A DNA stretch of 64,000 nt from Turnera subulata (GCA_028386065.3 JAKUCV010005492.1:1-64000); one strand, 5' to 3'. Shown: positions 22,149-35,084, counted from the stretch's first letter. The notes: generated from the letters alone by a model not told the origin. Translations and numbers: made by a program.

Positions 22149-24848
22149 GCAAGACTTAGCTACCCTATCTCTTTCTTTTACACCTTTTAGTTTAAATTTT
22201 GGATGTCGAGATTATACTAAAGTTGTGCACTCTCTAGCGCACCTGAGTCTAGTTGATTTACAGGGTCAAGTTTGGAAAGAAGAGGTTCCCTTTTCCATCG
22301 ATCCCATTGTAAACTCCGAAATGATCATTTCATAAATGAAATTGGGGTGGTTTCTTAAAAAAAAAAAAAGGAAATTGTAAATAGCTTCAATCTAAACTTT
22401 TTTCTTTTTTTATTTGAAAGTCTAAACGTTACTGGAGGTAAACCCACTTGATGATGGTAAACCGGTAATTATGATTATGGATCAAGATATATACGTATAT
22501 ACATAACATAACAACGACAAAATTGTACAACAAGTTTTATGTGTTTGACTTTGTTTCTGCAGCACATGTTTTGTAGGATTTTATGCCACCATCTTAATTA
22601 GCTCAGGCGGTTATTGCACACACAAACTCAGGGGAGAGGAGGAGACTGGAGAAAGAGCTGCACGTAGATCCACATATATGGATGCAATTCTCTACCCTTC
22701 CTTCCTTTAAAAGACATATATTCCCTTACCATTTTTAGATCCAATTTTTCCAACTTGTCAACTCTCATGGTTATGAATTATGTAATACAAGAAGCACCAG
22801 GCTGTGGCGGCCATGAATTAAGTGAAGTGTATAAATTAATCGCCTGCCAGGTCCAGGTGCCATTTATAGTACCAACAAGGCAAGTCCCCATGTGCTGACC
22901 TTTTCTTTTTTCTTTAAAGGACATGATTACCTATGTATAATTTGATACCATCTGTATTATTAATTATAAATACTGTCTTCATACATCCCCCAGCACTAAA
23001 TTAATCACCGCACACCTAAATTGTCTTTCGAAACCGTCTAGCATAGATGATGAATGATGGGATATGGGAAGAGCTTGATAAAAAGATGAAGAACAAAAAA
23101 GATAGTGGTGATAAAAGTAGTTTATCTTATATAAGTCCCAGCTTATGTGTGAATGACGGGAAAACAAGGAATATGGTGAAGGGAAGACAAAGATGTTACG
23201 AACAGAAAGAAGGGGTGGGGGGGGGGTTTGGGGGGGAAGGGACCATCACATGGGTAGGGCACGTCTGGAATGCGAGTAGGAAGTGCAATGTGAGTGGATT
23301 ATAATAGTTATCATGGGGGATAGAAACCCATGTTTGCTAGTAGGTAAAGGTGGATGTTATTGGCGATTATATATGGGGAAGCAATTTGTACATGGCTACC
23401 CACACCACATGGGTGCTATTACTTGTCATAATGCAGGCACCCATTGCAACATACTATTGCCTACCACTTTCTGTCTCTGAATGTTTCTATGCTTTTTGCA
23501 TCATATTCCCCTAAGTTGCTTTATTTGTCAAAGACAACGATAAATATCACATATAATTAAACCCAAGTCGACGAGTCATCATCCTTTGCAGACTATATCA
23601 AACCTTTTCTTTTTTATTTACTTTCAGGTTCTCTTTCTGTGATGAACACATAAAAACGATGATCATTTAGGAGGAGAGTAGACTAATCATTAATTTATTC
23701 AGTTCCGAACATGCTACAACCATGTTAGAGAGAAATAAACCTTTATAATTGCCGTACTAATTTCAGATGTACACGAGCAAAGATCCAGCAGAGAGTTACT
23801 GACTAGCTAATCAGTCTGGCTACCGGCGGCAATCATCAGTTGAGTTGATGAAGTGTCTTACTCGATGACTGTTGATGTACAAGACTATATGTATATTTAT
23901 GTGGAGAATCATATCTTCCTCGTTGCTACTTGCTACCCCTATAAAAAAGTTGTATATTTACCTATGGTTTCCCGGCATAACTGAAGGACATATTTAATCT
24001 GAGTATGTACTTCAAATTCAATATGTACAGACTAATATTATATTCATGTCTTTTTTGGTGATGACAGACTAACATTTGATGCTATGAACCATGCATGTAC
24101 ATTAATATGTCAACCATAATCACTTGGGAGTATCTAGTCGATCACCGTTCTCGCCATAGCTGCTAACGCTAACTTATTATTACATTTTTAAGTGTTTTTT
24201 TTTTTTTTTTTTGCCTATGCACACTTTACCTTGGGCCAGTTGAGGGTGAGACAAGTTAATAACCATAACAATCCAGGGTCTACTTACACTTCGCAATATC
24301 ACATACTAATCATATAGCCCAATAGAATAACTTCTTCATATGCTGTATATCACTACCACAATTCAGGATCACTAAATATTCTTAACTGGCATCCCTTCCC
24401 AATTATTTCCCTTGTTTACTCGTTTGATCAATTACTGATCAACATCGCTATCCCTGTCTCTTCCCACCTCTCTCCAATGCCGTGTAACCATTGTTAGCAC
24501 TACCAATCCTTCAACATAGAATCATTGACGAGCAACACCGTAAAAATTGATATATTTAAAAATTACATAAACAAATTGTGAAAGAGATCAATCCTTTTCT
24601 TCTGTGATCAGCTTAAATGCATTCATTTTATAATTTTCATAATTTGAATATATGTATGTAATAATTGTGATTAATTTGGTTCCTATTTTAATCAGTTTTA
24701 CCCGAGCATTTGCTGAGGTGGCATATTTGTCCACGGATTATCTGAACCATTCCGAAATAACCAAACCCAATAGGCCGCGAGTTGAGTTTAAATCACCATA
24801 ACTTCCATAGGAATCCAATTCCTGATCAAGAGGGGAACTTAAAATAAA
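22149..24848. other. Unassigned spacer
   Basis: No convincing gene. At 22310-22370 a retroposon-like 3' end (AATGAAATTGGGG...TTTCTT followed by 12 A) suggests a plus-strand LINE or SINE remnant. A G-rich patch lies at 23214-23240 and an 18-base T run at 24195-24212. Open frames are short and lack recognisable domains. The rest is AT-rich, low-copy-looking DNA. Confidence 0.5.
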
Positions 24849-25240
24849 AGTTTTTTTTTTTATGCCAATCGAATGATTTTATTGATAAACTGTCATATAT
24901 ACAAGTATATGGGATAAAACCTGTATGATAGGTATCCTGGGAAACTAACAACTAGCTAGGACTCCAATTGTGGCTAACAGTTAGCCTTGTACATTAGCCT
25001 GTGAAATGAATGACGACTGGTTTTTGGGTACCCCATTCCTGGAGTGATGTTGGGGTGGCCAAAACAGCCCCAATACCCAATGGAAAAGCTGGATGTCGAA
25101 GCTTGTACCACCAAACTGCCCGTGTTACCACCTGATCAAACATTCTCTCCAAATAAAAGCTTAATACCCCCTTTTGGCCTCTCAATTGGCAATCACTTTG
25201 ATCTAGAGGTGTGAATTTGTCTTTTTCGATTAACACCTAA
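24849..25240 (-). mobile_element. Retroposed fragment with poly(A), unclassified
   Basis: On the minus strand, an 80-codon frame ends at 24994. About 90 bases further on come AATAAAATCATTCGATTGGC and a 12-base A run (24861-24850). A poly(A) tail after a polyadenylation-like AATAAA indicates reverse transcription from an RNA. The frame is not recognised; it could be the 3' end of a LINE or a processed pseudogene. Confidence 0.4.
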
Positions 25241-25364
25241 TTTGGCGTTCTTGATGACAGAATGGTGTAGACTCACTAATTACTGGTTTAACTTGCTAAT
25301 AAGAAAGGTTAAAGGAGGAAAGATTAACACGATTTAGAATGTTTTCCCACACAGGAGTACGTCG

Positions 25365-25686
25365 TGTCGAAATTTATAAAATTCCCTCAACACAAACAAC
25401 TACCAATTGTAGAAATTTATAAAATTCCCTCAACACAAACAACTCTTTTACTATTTGATAAAATAGACGACACCTCGGTGCCCCTCACGGTAGCTACACT
25501 CACAACTCTTGATTTGCGACACATAATAATAAAATCCTAACATAGCTATTTATAGGGACTCTGACTTAACGGACAAGACTTAACGGACAAGACTAACTCC
25601 GAAACCGAACAGGACTTGAACTTTTAAAACACAATAAAGTAAATAATCCTAGACCCAATAAAACTAGCTTAGTTTAATATCCAACA
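25365..25686 (-). repeat. 3' LTR of the compact copia element
   Basis: Nearly the same sequence as 27585-27891 apart from small differences, including an extra ACTTAACGGACAAG unit near 25575. Its far end has changed from TCTACA to TTCGACA. Confidence 0.8.
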
Positions 25687-26067
25687 ATGTCTCCCTTAAA
25701 CTAAGCTTGCAATACAAACATGACTCTAACCAATTCCATCAATCGTAAGTGTCTTCAGCGCCATTGTTTTTGCAGTGACTAACTCGAACTTCGCTTCGAA
25801 CAATAACATCTTCCTTGAGTCGAACCAAACCTTCAGCTTCACATCTTTTCCAAATTGCATGATATACATCACGTGCATCTTCCAAGCTTCATCTTGCTTG
25901 TCAATGACATCTTGGACTGTCTCCCGTTCTTTGTTGCTTTCAAGAACACTCTTAACAAAATTGCATATAAAACCATTATTCACATCCTTGGTTGAGAAAA
26001 ATTGATCAACACCAATAAAATCAATTTTCTGACTACAGATGAAATCAATTTCATCAACTTCCTTCCC

Positions 26068-26886
26068 TTAAATCTCTTTTGGCTTTCTCTCCTCTTCTTG
26101 CTCAACAATTATCACATCTTTCTTCTCCTCCACTTGTTCAGCTTCTAATTGTTCGCCTTCATTGTCTTCCTGGAAATAAAAATTATTTTCTTGAACCACT
26201 AACTCTTCTTTTTCCTCCTCTTGAGAAAATAATTCTTCTACCTTGATTCTTGCGAACCTATACAATTCACCATGAAACTTAGAAACTTGACCGTGATCTG
26301 GTAGTGACGAATTTTCCAACTCAATTCTTCCCATTCCTCTAACTTCACCTGCAAACTTGTCTTCCTTGCAACAATCTGCCAAATCAATTTGTTCTACGCA
26401 AATTCTTGAGAGTCTATGGAACTCACCTTTAAATTTAGCATTTGCACTAGTATCCCACAAGTTGAGAATTTCAATATCAATCTTTGACTGTCTTGAGACT
26501 TCTTTGTCAAAATACTTCAACTCATTTTCCGCATACTGATCGTTCTTCAGCCAATATTGCCAACATTCTATCGGAGCATTATGAGGCCAATTTGATCCAG
26601 ACAGAACTTTGACTTTCTTAAAAGCATGTTTGAGCTTGAGGAAATATTCACTCGGAAGAAGAGATTTTTCAAGCACGAAATCATGACACCAGCAAGGTGT
26701 AGTATGAAGTAATATTTCCACAAACTTTTCATCCTTAGCTTTATAAACTTCCATTGACAACATGAATAATGTACTTTCGTTCGCAACCAAATCCCACACA
26801 TTGCAAACTTCCATATACTTTTGAACTTGAGTAAACCATGCATTATAACCTCCAAAATTTAATCTCTTATACTTTAATTTCTCCAT
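26068..26886 (-). CDS. Gag-like protein of the compact copia element
   Basis: An uninterrupted 272-residue frame. The start KLKYKRLNFGGYNAWFTQV and YMEVCNVWDLV match the opening of plant copia Gag proteins, where a Leu-x-Gly-x-Asn-Tyr-x-x-Trp pattern precedes a helical UBN2-type domain. The C-terminal third is very acidic and Glu/Lys-rich and lacks a CCHC zinc knuckle. Family Gag proteins form the particle that packages element RNA; a Gag without the knuckle may package poorly. It is the only long ORF of its element, starting about 680 bases from the PBS. Whether it is expressed is unknown, though an intact frame suggests recent activity. Confidence 0.65.
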   Translation of the reverse strand: MEKLKYKRLNFGGYNAWFTQVQKYMEVCNVWDLVANESTLFMLSMEVYKAKDEKFVEILLHTTPCWCHDFVLEKSLLPSEYFLKLKHAFKKVKVLSGSNWPHNAPIECWQYWLKNDQYAENELKYFDKEVSRQSKIDIEILNLWDTSANAKFKGEFHRLSRICVEQIDLADCCKEDKFAGEVRGMGRIELENSSLPDHGQVSKFHGELYRFARIKVEELFSQEEEKEELVVQENNFYFQEDNEGEQLEAEQVEEKKDVIIVEQEEERKPKEI

Positions 26887-27569
26887 ACTAGAAATAAGAA
26901 TTTGATATGGAAACCAAAGTTAATTTTACTTACCTCACCCAACTTTTTTCTACGTCCCAAGCCACAATTCCTCTCTTTCTCGGGACACACGCACTGATGC
27001 CCAAGAAAAGCTAATCAACCTTTTTTTTTTCTTTTGCCACCAATGAAAAATTGCAAGGAGAAAATAAAGCCACACCAGCTGTCGATTTTGCTTCTCGTTT
27101 CGTCTTGTAGCACCACTTGTTTTTGTTTTTGTCTTGTATTAGCAAAAACAAATACTTCTTCAACTGATCGCAACTCCACACCGTAGCAACAGAGAGAACC
27201 AAAACTTTACAACAATTGTTTCACACGACACACACAATTTTTCTCCCCAACAATTTCTTTTGCCATTTGTTTTTTTCTCTTCCTCAACAAATCAATGCAA
27301 TTGATCTGCACACAAATTTTGTTTCTTCTTGATCGCAGATTCCGATGAACGACCCTTTTTTCAACAACACCATCATTTTTTTCTTCTTGCTACCACTTTT
27401 TTTTCCTCTCCAAAACACTTGTTTATTTTGCTTGCAGCTTCTCGCGAGCACCTCTTTGTTTTTTTACACAACAAAATTTTTATTTTTTGTTTCGCAACGA
27501 ACCAATTTTTTTCTTCACACCACAAACAATCTTTTGCGCAGCGTTGACCTTCTCTACTGGATCTTTAGA

Positions 27570-27582
27570 GGCTCCGCTACCA
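27570..27582 (-). other. Primer-binding site of the compact copia element
   Basis: Minus-strand TGGTAGCGGAGCC lies two bases inside the 5' LTR. The same primer type is seen in the left-edge copia element and the TRIM at 47461. Confidence 0.75.
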
Positions 27583-27584
27583 AT

Positions 27585-27891
27585 TGTAGAATATAAAAAT
27601 TCCCTCAAACACAAACAACTACCAGTTGTAGAAATTTATAAAATTCCCTCAACACAAACAACTCTTTTATTATTTGATAAAATAGGCGACACCTCGGTGC
27701 CCCTCACAGTAGCTACACTCACAACTCTTGATTTGCTACACATAATAATAAAACCCTAACATAGCTATTTATAGGGACTCTGACTTAACGGACAAGATTG
27801 ACTCCTAAACCGAACCGGACTTGGACTTTTAAAACACAATAATGTAAATAATCTTACACCCAATAAAACTAGCTTAGTTTAATATCCAACA
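27585..27891 (-). repeat. 5' LTR of the compact copia element
   Basis: 307 bp from TGTTGGATATT (minus strand, at 27891) to TCTACA. AGTCC after 27891 would be one half of the target duplication; the other end shows only AGTAC, so the duplication is not proven. Confidence 0.8.
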
Positions 27892-28843
27892 AGTCCATTA
27901 CTCAGAGAGTCCACCTTGAGATTTCTAACTCACACTAGATTGGCTTTTAACAGGTTCAACCAAAAACCTTAAATATAAGTTTTTTTCTTATGCTAGAACT
28001 TGAACTCAAAACCTCACCACAAAGCTTACCCGAGCTTTGCTTACTTATTGCACTCAGAATAATAATTCTAGGTTAAAGGTATCACTCAACACACACACTT
28101 TGCTTTTCAAGGATTGCTTCAGAAAGGTATTCACACTTTTCACACAAAGAAATATTCTCTCACTTTTTGCTTAATTGAGAACTGCAAGATGTCACTAGTC
28201 TTTTGCTTAAATTCAAATTTTCTGTTTGGCAGCTCTGTCTGTGTTCTTGCTTCAGTCTTCCTTTTATAGAGGCAGAAGGAAATGAAGCTTTTAAAAAAGG
28301 CCAACGATTGCACATCTCTTTCAAGAACAACTGTTTTGTTTTGAAGGCCGCCAGATTGTCAACGTTCAGAACATCCTATAGTTGCTTTCAAGTTCTGGCC
28401 TGAGAGATACCATTCATCGGTTCTGCACATGTTTAGCCAAGTCCTAGGTTGGACTAGAATTTTGAATGGTTTTGTCTTTGATCCGTTGAGCTACCTTTTA
28501 TGCATGTGTACCGGAAACCAAAAAAGATAGAGTATTAGGTTAATTGAGTAATAATATAGAGATCAAACACACCTAAGTAACATGGAGGATTTTGGTGAAA
28601 GTGCACTAACTATATCTTCCGATCCCACTTACTCCATCATTCAAGGAATTGACTCACGGGTAAATCACAAGTGGGCAAGCTGAAAGGTTTGTTAGCTTAA
28701 AAGATAATACAATAAGGTTTGTATAATTAAAACATGGTTAAGATGTTACGGTAATATTTAATATGATCATTTAATTAGGATTTAGTTAGGATAAATATAT
28801 TTAATTAATCTTAAATAATATGGTAATCATAATCAGATTTACA
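27892..28843 (-). repeat. Putative 3' LTR of the SIRE-like element
   Basis: On the minus strand a purine run (AAAAAAGGGAGAA, 28844-28856) is followed by TGTAAATCTG, the expected polypurine tract and LTR start. The left end is set at the neighbouring copia element; the true end and partner LTR are not visible. Confidence 0.4.
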
Positions 28844-29175
28844 TTCTCCCTTTTTTATGATGACAAACCTTAACCGGATGTGGAGCTAAAGGTGTGGTTT
28901 AGGCTCCCCCTCAACACTTGCTCCTCCTAGATAAAACATTTTTCCAATTATTCATTCTTCAAATGATTAGAGCATAAAAGTGCAATTTATATCATGGGAG
29001 TATAAAATATATGAGATAGAATCATACCGGAAAGCAATTTCAAACACATATTTGAAGCTACATGATATTTAAATAAAAGATGTCGACAAACAAAAGATCC
29101 ACATATTTTCAAAAATTTTCTCCCTTTTGGCATCACAAAAAGCACAAAAAGGGTGGAGCAACAAGAACTGAAAGT

Positions 29176-29338
29176 GGAGCAACAAGTGGAGCTACCACTT
29201 GGTTGTGATGGCATTTCCCCTAGCCTTAAGGCTTGGTGGGTTGAGGTCTCTGGTTCAAACTGTGGACAGCGGGTTGTGTAGTGGGATTTAGGATGGGTTT
29301 AGTGGGGTTTGGGTTGATCGTTGTATCAAAAAAAAAAA
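29176..29338 (+). mobile_element. tRNA-derived SINE with 15-bp target duplication
   Basis: A B box (GGTTCAAACTG) lies about 75 bases in and a 12-base A tail closes the element. It is flanked by perfect direct repeats ACAAGAACTGAAAGT (29161-29175 and 29339-29353). It lies downstream of the late ORF of the SIRE-like element. The direct repeats make this a secure retroposition. Confidence 0.85.
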
Positions 29339-29512
29339 ACAAGAACTGAAAGTACGAACAGGAACCAAACAACATCAACAGAGCAACATATTGACAACGA
29401 AGATGCCAGAACCAACTGCAGAGTCAAAAGACAGATAAAAATGCAGAAATAAAAACATATGCATGAACCTAATTGAGCATCAAAACTAGATGGCAGGATC
29501 AGAGGTCAGATA

Positions 29513-31436
29513 TCATCAGATTTTGTGCCAGATGAGGAATCCGAGGACTCAAAATGATCAGTAAACCCTCCAAAATCAGCAATCAACAAGTCGAGCTGCG
29601 CTTTTTCCATTTCCATAAGCTTGTTTATCATGCTCTTGAAATCAAGTAGTTCCTCTTTCACATCCTTCATCTCCTCAGTGTGGGCCTCAATGCGAGCATC
29701 CTTCGAAGTGCTTGGTTGAGTGACATAAAAGACATCGAACTTGTTCCTTCAGATATGTATTTGGTAAGTTTTCCGTGTAAATTGAATCACCATGAATAGG
29801 GTGGTGCACATTGGTGGGAATGACCTCATAACATTGGGCAATCAGGGTGATTTGGTTCTCATACGGGCGAGCAAAAGTGTACAGCAAGTGATTGAAGATA
29901 GTGAAGTTGTAGACTACGGGGCTATTTTTCAACAAACACCCCCAGTAACTACATATCATAGGTCTTGAACCTAGTTTGATGTCCATGGCGTGCAGTCAAG
30001 ACACGGGTGATGAAATAGAGAAGAATTTGGTGCTCAACAGATAAATCCTGATGCTCCCCTTTCTTATTGGATTGACCAAAGAGCATTTTTCTCTGATCTG
30101 ATACACTGGGAGTATTCAGGATAGGAATTGGATTGCCAAATCCGGTATTGTAGTTTCTAACTGACCCTTTCTAAAATTGCAGCAATTTTTGAATCAATTT
30201 GGCATCAACAAAGACAGACTTTCCACAAATAGAACTATGTATACCAATAGTATGTCCATTTTCATCATGGTCGGGTATCATGTTTGAGTGGAAATCTTGA
30301 ACAAGAGATTCGTAAGCTTGTACCTAGAGAGTGGAAACCAAGGTAAGTTGAGCATGTTCCACAATCTCTTCTACACCCAACCTAGTCAGATCATCAAAGT
30401 GCACAGTATAGGGTTTGACAAACTTGAAATGGCGTCCCACAGTACCAGTTGCGCCCTTGACATCCTCAATAACTTGACCTGCTCTTTTTCGGGCCTAGAT
30501 ACCTTTCCTGATTTACTGACATGTCGAATAGAGGCCTCTACCTCGTTTACTTCCTTAGGCTCGCTAGGGTTGTCATCTAGAGGATCCTTATCAGGAAGTG
30601 AAGGAGTCTCTCCTGACGCGCCTGCAAGGGTGATATCTAGAGTGAACATATCCTAATCATCATCGTTGTCTTCATCAGAATCATGTACCTCATGGATCAT
30701 CTTTTTCGTTCCCTTTATATATGGAGGTCCTTACAGACGTTGTGTAGTGGTGCTTTCACGGAGAGTCCGTTTGGGCATATCAATTGTCATAATTTTTTCA
30801 GTTTTGGAGGAGGACTTCTTTTGTGGGGCAGGGGTGGTTTTTATTTTCTTGGCTGGATATTTTTTAGCAAGAGGGATGTCATCATCTGATAGAGTCTTCT
30901 CTGAGGAGCTTTTGGAATCTTCAACTTGTTCTCCAAGAGTAGAGTCGGTGGGACTTCAAATAGAATTGAAGTAGTGGATGGAGTTTAAGAGGGCTGAAGT
31001 GTAGGCTGTGGAGGTTCAATGGGTCCATTTTGAGCTTCTAACTCTAATTCGGACATAAAGTTATCAATGTGGGCTTTTCATTTCTGGGCAAGGGGAGTTG
31101 TCTTCTCCACAGGATCAGTGATATGTGGAGAAACACGATATTGGAGCATAAACCGGTCGGCTGTGGTAGGAATATTTTCTAGAGCTTTTGCTGCTTTATG
31201 GTAAGGAATACGCTCAGGTGGATTTTGTGGAGGAGATTCCATTTTAGTAGAAGAGTGTTTTCGTTTCTTTGGTGGTTTGGGAAAAGTATTTTGAGGTCTG
31301 TTAGAGAGAGTTGATGGCGGGGAGTTTTGATTGCCTAGTAACTCTATTGTGGAGGCCTTTGAGAAGACTTTGATTGCAGATGGAGGGATTGGATATTTTT
31401 GGTTGAAGGTTTTGGAGGTAACTTAGCACTTCCCAT
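29513..31436 (-). pseudogene. Decayed 'plant transposon protein' / env-like late ORF
   Basis: From an ATG at about 31436 the frames carry a Pro/Ser/Lys-rich start, a basic stretch (KKSSSKTEKIMTIDMPKRT), an acidic DSDEDNDDD run, and then a segment resembling the putative plant transposon protein domain (LLYTFARPYENQ, HHPIHGDSIYTENL). It ends with a coiled-coil-like helix, EEMKDVKEELLDFKSM, and an acidic tail ending SGTKSDDI at 29513. Many stops and frameshifts break it. Position after RNase H matches the env-like ORF of SIRE-type elements, but no signal peptide or membrane segment was seen. The element at 47719 carries a better copy of the domain. Confidence 0.5.
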
Positions 31437-31924
31437 AATGGGTAACTGAAGAATTTAATTAGTAGAGTGGAAAAGTAAGTAATGGCATGGTTTTACGAGT
31501 GTGAGGAGGTTCGGATAAGGTAAGAGGATTTGAGTAGGAGATTAGGTCTGGTTTAATTCTCAATGGGCAATAGCAGGTTTCTTTATAGTGATATAATTCA
31601 ACCCAACAAATCGGTAGACACGGTTACTTTAGCAAACAAAGAGGCACAACATCCGAGAATTATAGAGGTTGCATTTTACTCCAACTTGCATGCTGTCAAA
31701 AGCGTGTCAAATTACTAATTCAAACTTGAGCATTTAACCGACTGAGTAGCGATGCTGAAGATGTTAAACTGTTTAGATTCCCCATTCTAACTTATTACCC
31801 TCAATGACTAGAACTCTAGCTCATGTTTTAGGGGTCATCATAGCTTAGCTTTTCTATGGTGGAGTATGTTATTCTTTGAATGCATGCACATACGGGGAGC
31901 AAAGCACACCTGGGGGTTCTCCAT

Positions 31925-33809
31925 TTAAGGAGCATTGCACATACCTAGTTCTAGTTGTATCTTTGTAAATTGCTCCTCTTTCAAAGGTTTTGTAAAGATA
32001 TCTGCAAGTTGTTTCTCGGTTGTGACAAAATAAAGTGTTACATTCTTCTTAAGCACATGATCCCTAATGAAGTGATGTTTTATTTCTATTTGTTTTGTTC
32101 TTGAGTGATGAATAGGATTCTTTATTAGATTTATTGCACTAGGTTTGTCACATAGAATAGGCACGGTTTGGAAGTTTAGGCCAAAATCTATTAGGGTTTG
32201 CTTCATCCACAAAATTTATGCACAAAATGATCCTGCAGCTATATACTCGGCTTCTATAGTTGATGTAGCAATAGAATTTTGTTTCTTGCTAGACCAAGCA
32301 ACTAGTGATTGACCCAAAAATTGACATGTTCTACCAATACTTTTCCTATCAAGTATGCAACCAACAAAAATTAGCATCAGAATATCCAGTCAAATTAAAA
32401 GATTCAACCTTGGGGTACCAAAGACCAAATGAGGATGTTCCATTTATGTATTTAAAAATACGTTTTATAGCTCTTAGATAGGATTTTTTGGGACATGCTT
32501 GGAAACGTGCACATAAGCACACACTGAATATGATATCAAGTCTAGAGGCAATAAGATAGAGAAGGCTTATCATACCACTATATTTCTTAATGTCCACATC
32601 CTTCCCAAATTCATCCTTGTCAAGTTTTGTTGTAGTGCTTATGGGAGTTGGACTGATTTTGGCATCAGACATGCCAAACCACTTGAGAAGTTCTTTTGTG
32701 TACTTGGTTTAGCCAATGAAATATGCCATCATGGTATTGCTTGATTTGGAATCTGAGGAAAAAGTTTAATCCCCCCATCATACTCATCTCGAATTCAATG
32801 TACATTAGCTTCTAAAAATCTTGACATAGATCATCATTAGTTGCACCAAAAAATATATCATCAACAAATATTTGCACAATAATTAAGTTACTCTTTTGGT
32901 GTTTAACAAAGAGGGTAGAATCAACCTTACCTCTAACAAAGTTTTGGAAAAGAAAGAATGGACTTAACCTGTCATACCATGCCCTTAGAGCTTGCTTGAG
33001 ACCATATAGGGACTTTTTAAGTTTGTAGACATGTCTTGGGTGTTCACTGTCGTCAAATCCGGGAGATTGTTCAACGTACACCTCTTTCATAATGGCTCCA
33101 TTTAGAAAGGCACTCTTCACATCCAATTAGTAAAGTTTGAAAGATTTGAAAGATGCAAATGATAGAAGCATTCAGATAGACTCTAAATGTGCCACAGGAG
33201 CAAAAGTTTCATCAAAATCAATTCCTTCGTCTTGATTGTATCCTTGTGCTACAAGTCTTGCTTTGTTTCTTGTCACGTTCCCAGCCTCATCCAATTTGTT
33301 CCTAAATACCCACTTAGTTTCGATAATTGGATAATTTGTGGGTCTAGGAACTAATTCCCAAACATTAGTTTTCTCAAATTGATTGAGTTCTTCTGGCATA
33401 GCCATGACTCAATTTTCGTCGTTGATGGCTTCAGCAACATTTTTAGGCTCAAGTTGTGAAAGAAAAGCCTGATGTGATTTAAGATTATGCAATGAAGCAC
33501 GTGTAATCACTCTGGGTCCTCAATGATGTCATTGGTTGGGAGTCCTTTTGGCACCTTCAATGATGAATTGTCTAGAGTCACAGTTAGTGCAGTTGGTGAT
33601 TCGGTCTTTTTTTGGGTTGTAACATCAATTGATGACTCCTTTTCTTTTTCTTCCTCATTTAGATTTTCTGGATCATTGATAGTGATATCTCTTGGCCGTT
33701 GATTCTGACTAAACACATTTTCAACATTGTCATCATCTTTAGCTGGAACAAGTTCATCAAATACAACATGCATCGATTCCTCAACAATAAGGGTTCTTTC
33801 ATTGTAAAC
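31925..33809 (-). pseudogene. Copia pol, reverse transcriptase and RNase H part
   Basis: Four broken frames on the minus strand. 33405-33172 has [18 protein letters not shown] and [17 protein letters not shown], the RVT_2 start. 33126-32812 has DVKSAFLNG, YVEQSPGF, KLKKSLYGLKQ and the catalytic box as FVDDI (usually YVDD). 32672-32349 covers MSDAKISPTPI to TGYSDANFC. 32212-31925 is RNase H, with HHFIRDHV and LADIFTKPL. The segment 33809-33507 is the acidic linker after integrase. Stops and shifts separate the frames, so no enzyme can be made. The right edge is the CCTAT duplication of the Tat insertion; the rest of pol continues at 43084. Confidence 0.9.
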
Positions 33810-33814
33810 CCTAT

Positions 33815-35069
33815 TGTGAATACCCGACCCAAAATCACTTGGGCCTATTCACCTTTCCTTTACACCTTCTTCATAACCGTCATCCAACATCTTTGGAGTC
33901 GCCACCCAAATTTTATTAAGGGACAAAAACTTGGGAAAAACCCTCCATGTGACTCCATTTAGGCAACTGAATAGCGAACCAAAGATGCTGGACTCGGGGA
34001 TTCGACATGGATGGGAAGGTGTTAGGCACCCATCCATGTTGGGGCAAAACTTTGTGCAATTAGAGGATTTTGCATGCCTTGTGCAAGTGTGCGAGTGTGA
34101 GCACCAAAACACATAATAACTGAATATTAAAAAGAAAGGGGAGAAGAAGGAGATTGGGCTTGAGTTTCCACCACTAGAAACCACCTACGTACCCCAGCGA
34201 CCGGGTTCAAAGCCCACGTAGTTCTCGACATGGCATCACAACAATCACATCATCACCAAAATCAACATCCCAATAATAATTGGTCAGACAAAAAGGAATT
34301 AGGATTACCTTTTGTAGTCCTCCTCTAGCTCCTTGGTTTGGGTTGTGCCTCCCACATAATTTCCTCCCACTCCTCAACTCAATCTAGGAGTTCTTCTTGG
34401 TTTTCCCCTCTTACTGCCTCCAATGGATGACTGCCCAGGCCCGGGATGACCGCCTGCGCCTACGCGTTTCACCCGTTCTTTCCTTTCTCGGTCCCGATTC
34501 TCCCCTAATTCCTCTCTGATTGATCCTACCGCGTAATTAACCCCTAGACTGCTCAGAATCCTCTGCTTTCTTGATTACTACTCCCCTCAATCATCTCCTA
34601 ATTGACTAATTATACCTTGATTCCTCATTTTGAGCCAAAATCATACCAAAAATATTCTTGCTATTAAGAAATGATTTAACTCTGATTTGCCACAAAAATC
34701 AGAGCTAAATTTGTCTCCAAGCATGGTGTTAGTGGGCTATGCAACTCTGAAGAAAAGTCCATACCTTTTTAAATTGGACCCTTACATTTATCTTCAACCC
34801 AAAAATAAATATAATTGGGTTAAATAAACAAGCCCAAATTTAATGAGATAAAATACATTTTAGCAATTTAGTCTTTAACTTATCATACGATTAAATCGTT
34901 TCATTAATCCTAGGCATATAAAAGTCTTAATTACTATAACGTATAAATTTTATTAAAATTCAACCCCATCCATGCTTCAACCGAAGACTAACTCATCAAT
35001 CTTATGATTCAAACATGTCTGGAGTCTAATCTCAATAGAATCTTCATGGGTCAAATTTGGGTGTTCACA
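33815..35069 (-). repeat. 3' LTR of element C
   Basis: Plus-strand ends are TGTGAATACCCGACCC and GGGTGTTCACA. It is 1255 bp against 1588 bp for its partner; one deletion of about 333 bases, just after CAATGGATGA, explains most of the difference. The deletion removed the TATA-like site and part of the GGCGGTCAT cluster. Confidence 0.9.
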
Positions 35070-35084
35070 GATGCCCCTCGTTGG
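35070..35084 (-). other. Polypurine tract of element C
   Basis: Minus-strand CAACGAGGGGCATC abuts the LTR start TGTGAACACC, as in elements A and B. Confidence 0.7.

Larger units (their letters stand above)
25365..27891 (-). mobile_element. Compact non-autonomous Ty1/copia element with gag-like ORF only
   Basis: Two similar LTRs of about 310-320 bp (TGTTGGATATTAAAC start on the minus strand) flank about 1.9 kb. The PBS follows the right-hand LTR, and a TTTAAGGGAGACAT polypurine tract (25687-25700) precedes the left-hand one, so the element reads right to left. The only long ORF resembles copia gag N-termini; no protease, integrase or reverse transcriptase was found. Poly-T/C-rich sequence fills 27000-27580. 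Both LTRs carry a partial tandem duplication of about 40 bases at the end next to TAGAAATTTATAAAATTCCC. Confidence 0.8.

Noticed and set aside
23047..23480. Possible small gene in the 22-25 kb spacer
   Set aside because: Frames of 65-85 codons contain low-complexity Gly and Asn/Lys stretches and no splice-supported extension.
28203..28403. 66-codon frame with a possible signal-like start
   Set aside because: It lies in the putative LTR of the SIRE-like copia element and has no recognisable family.
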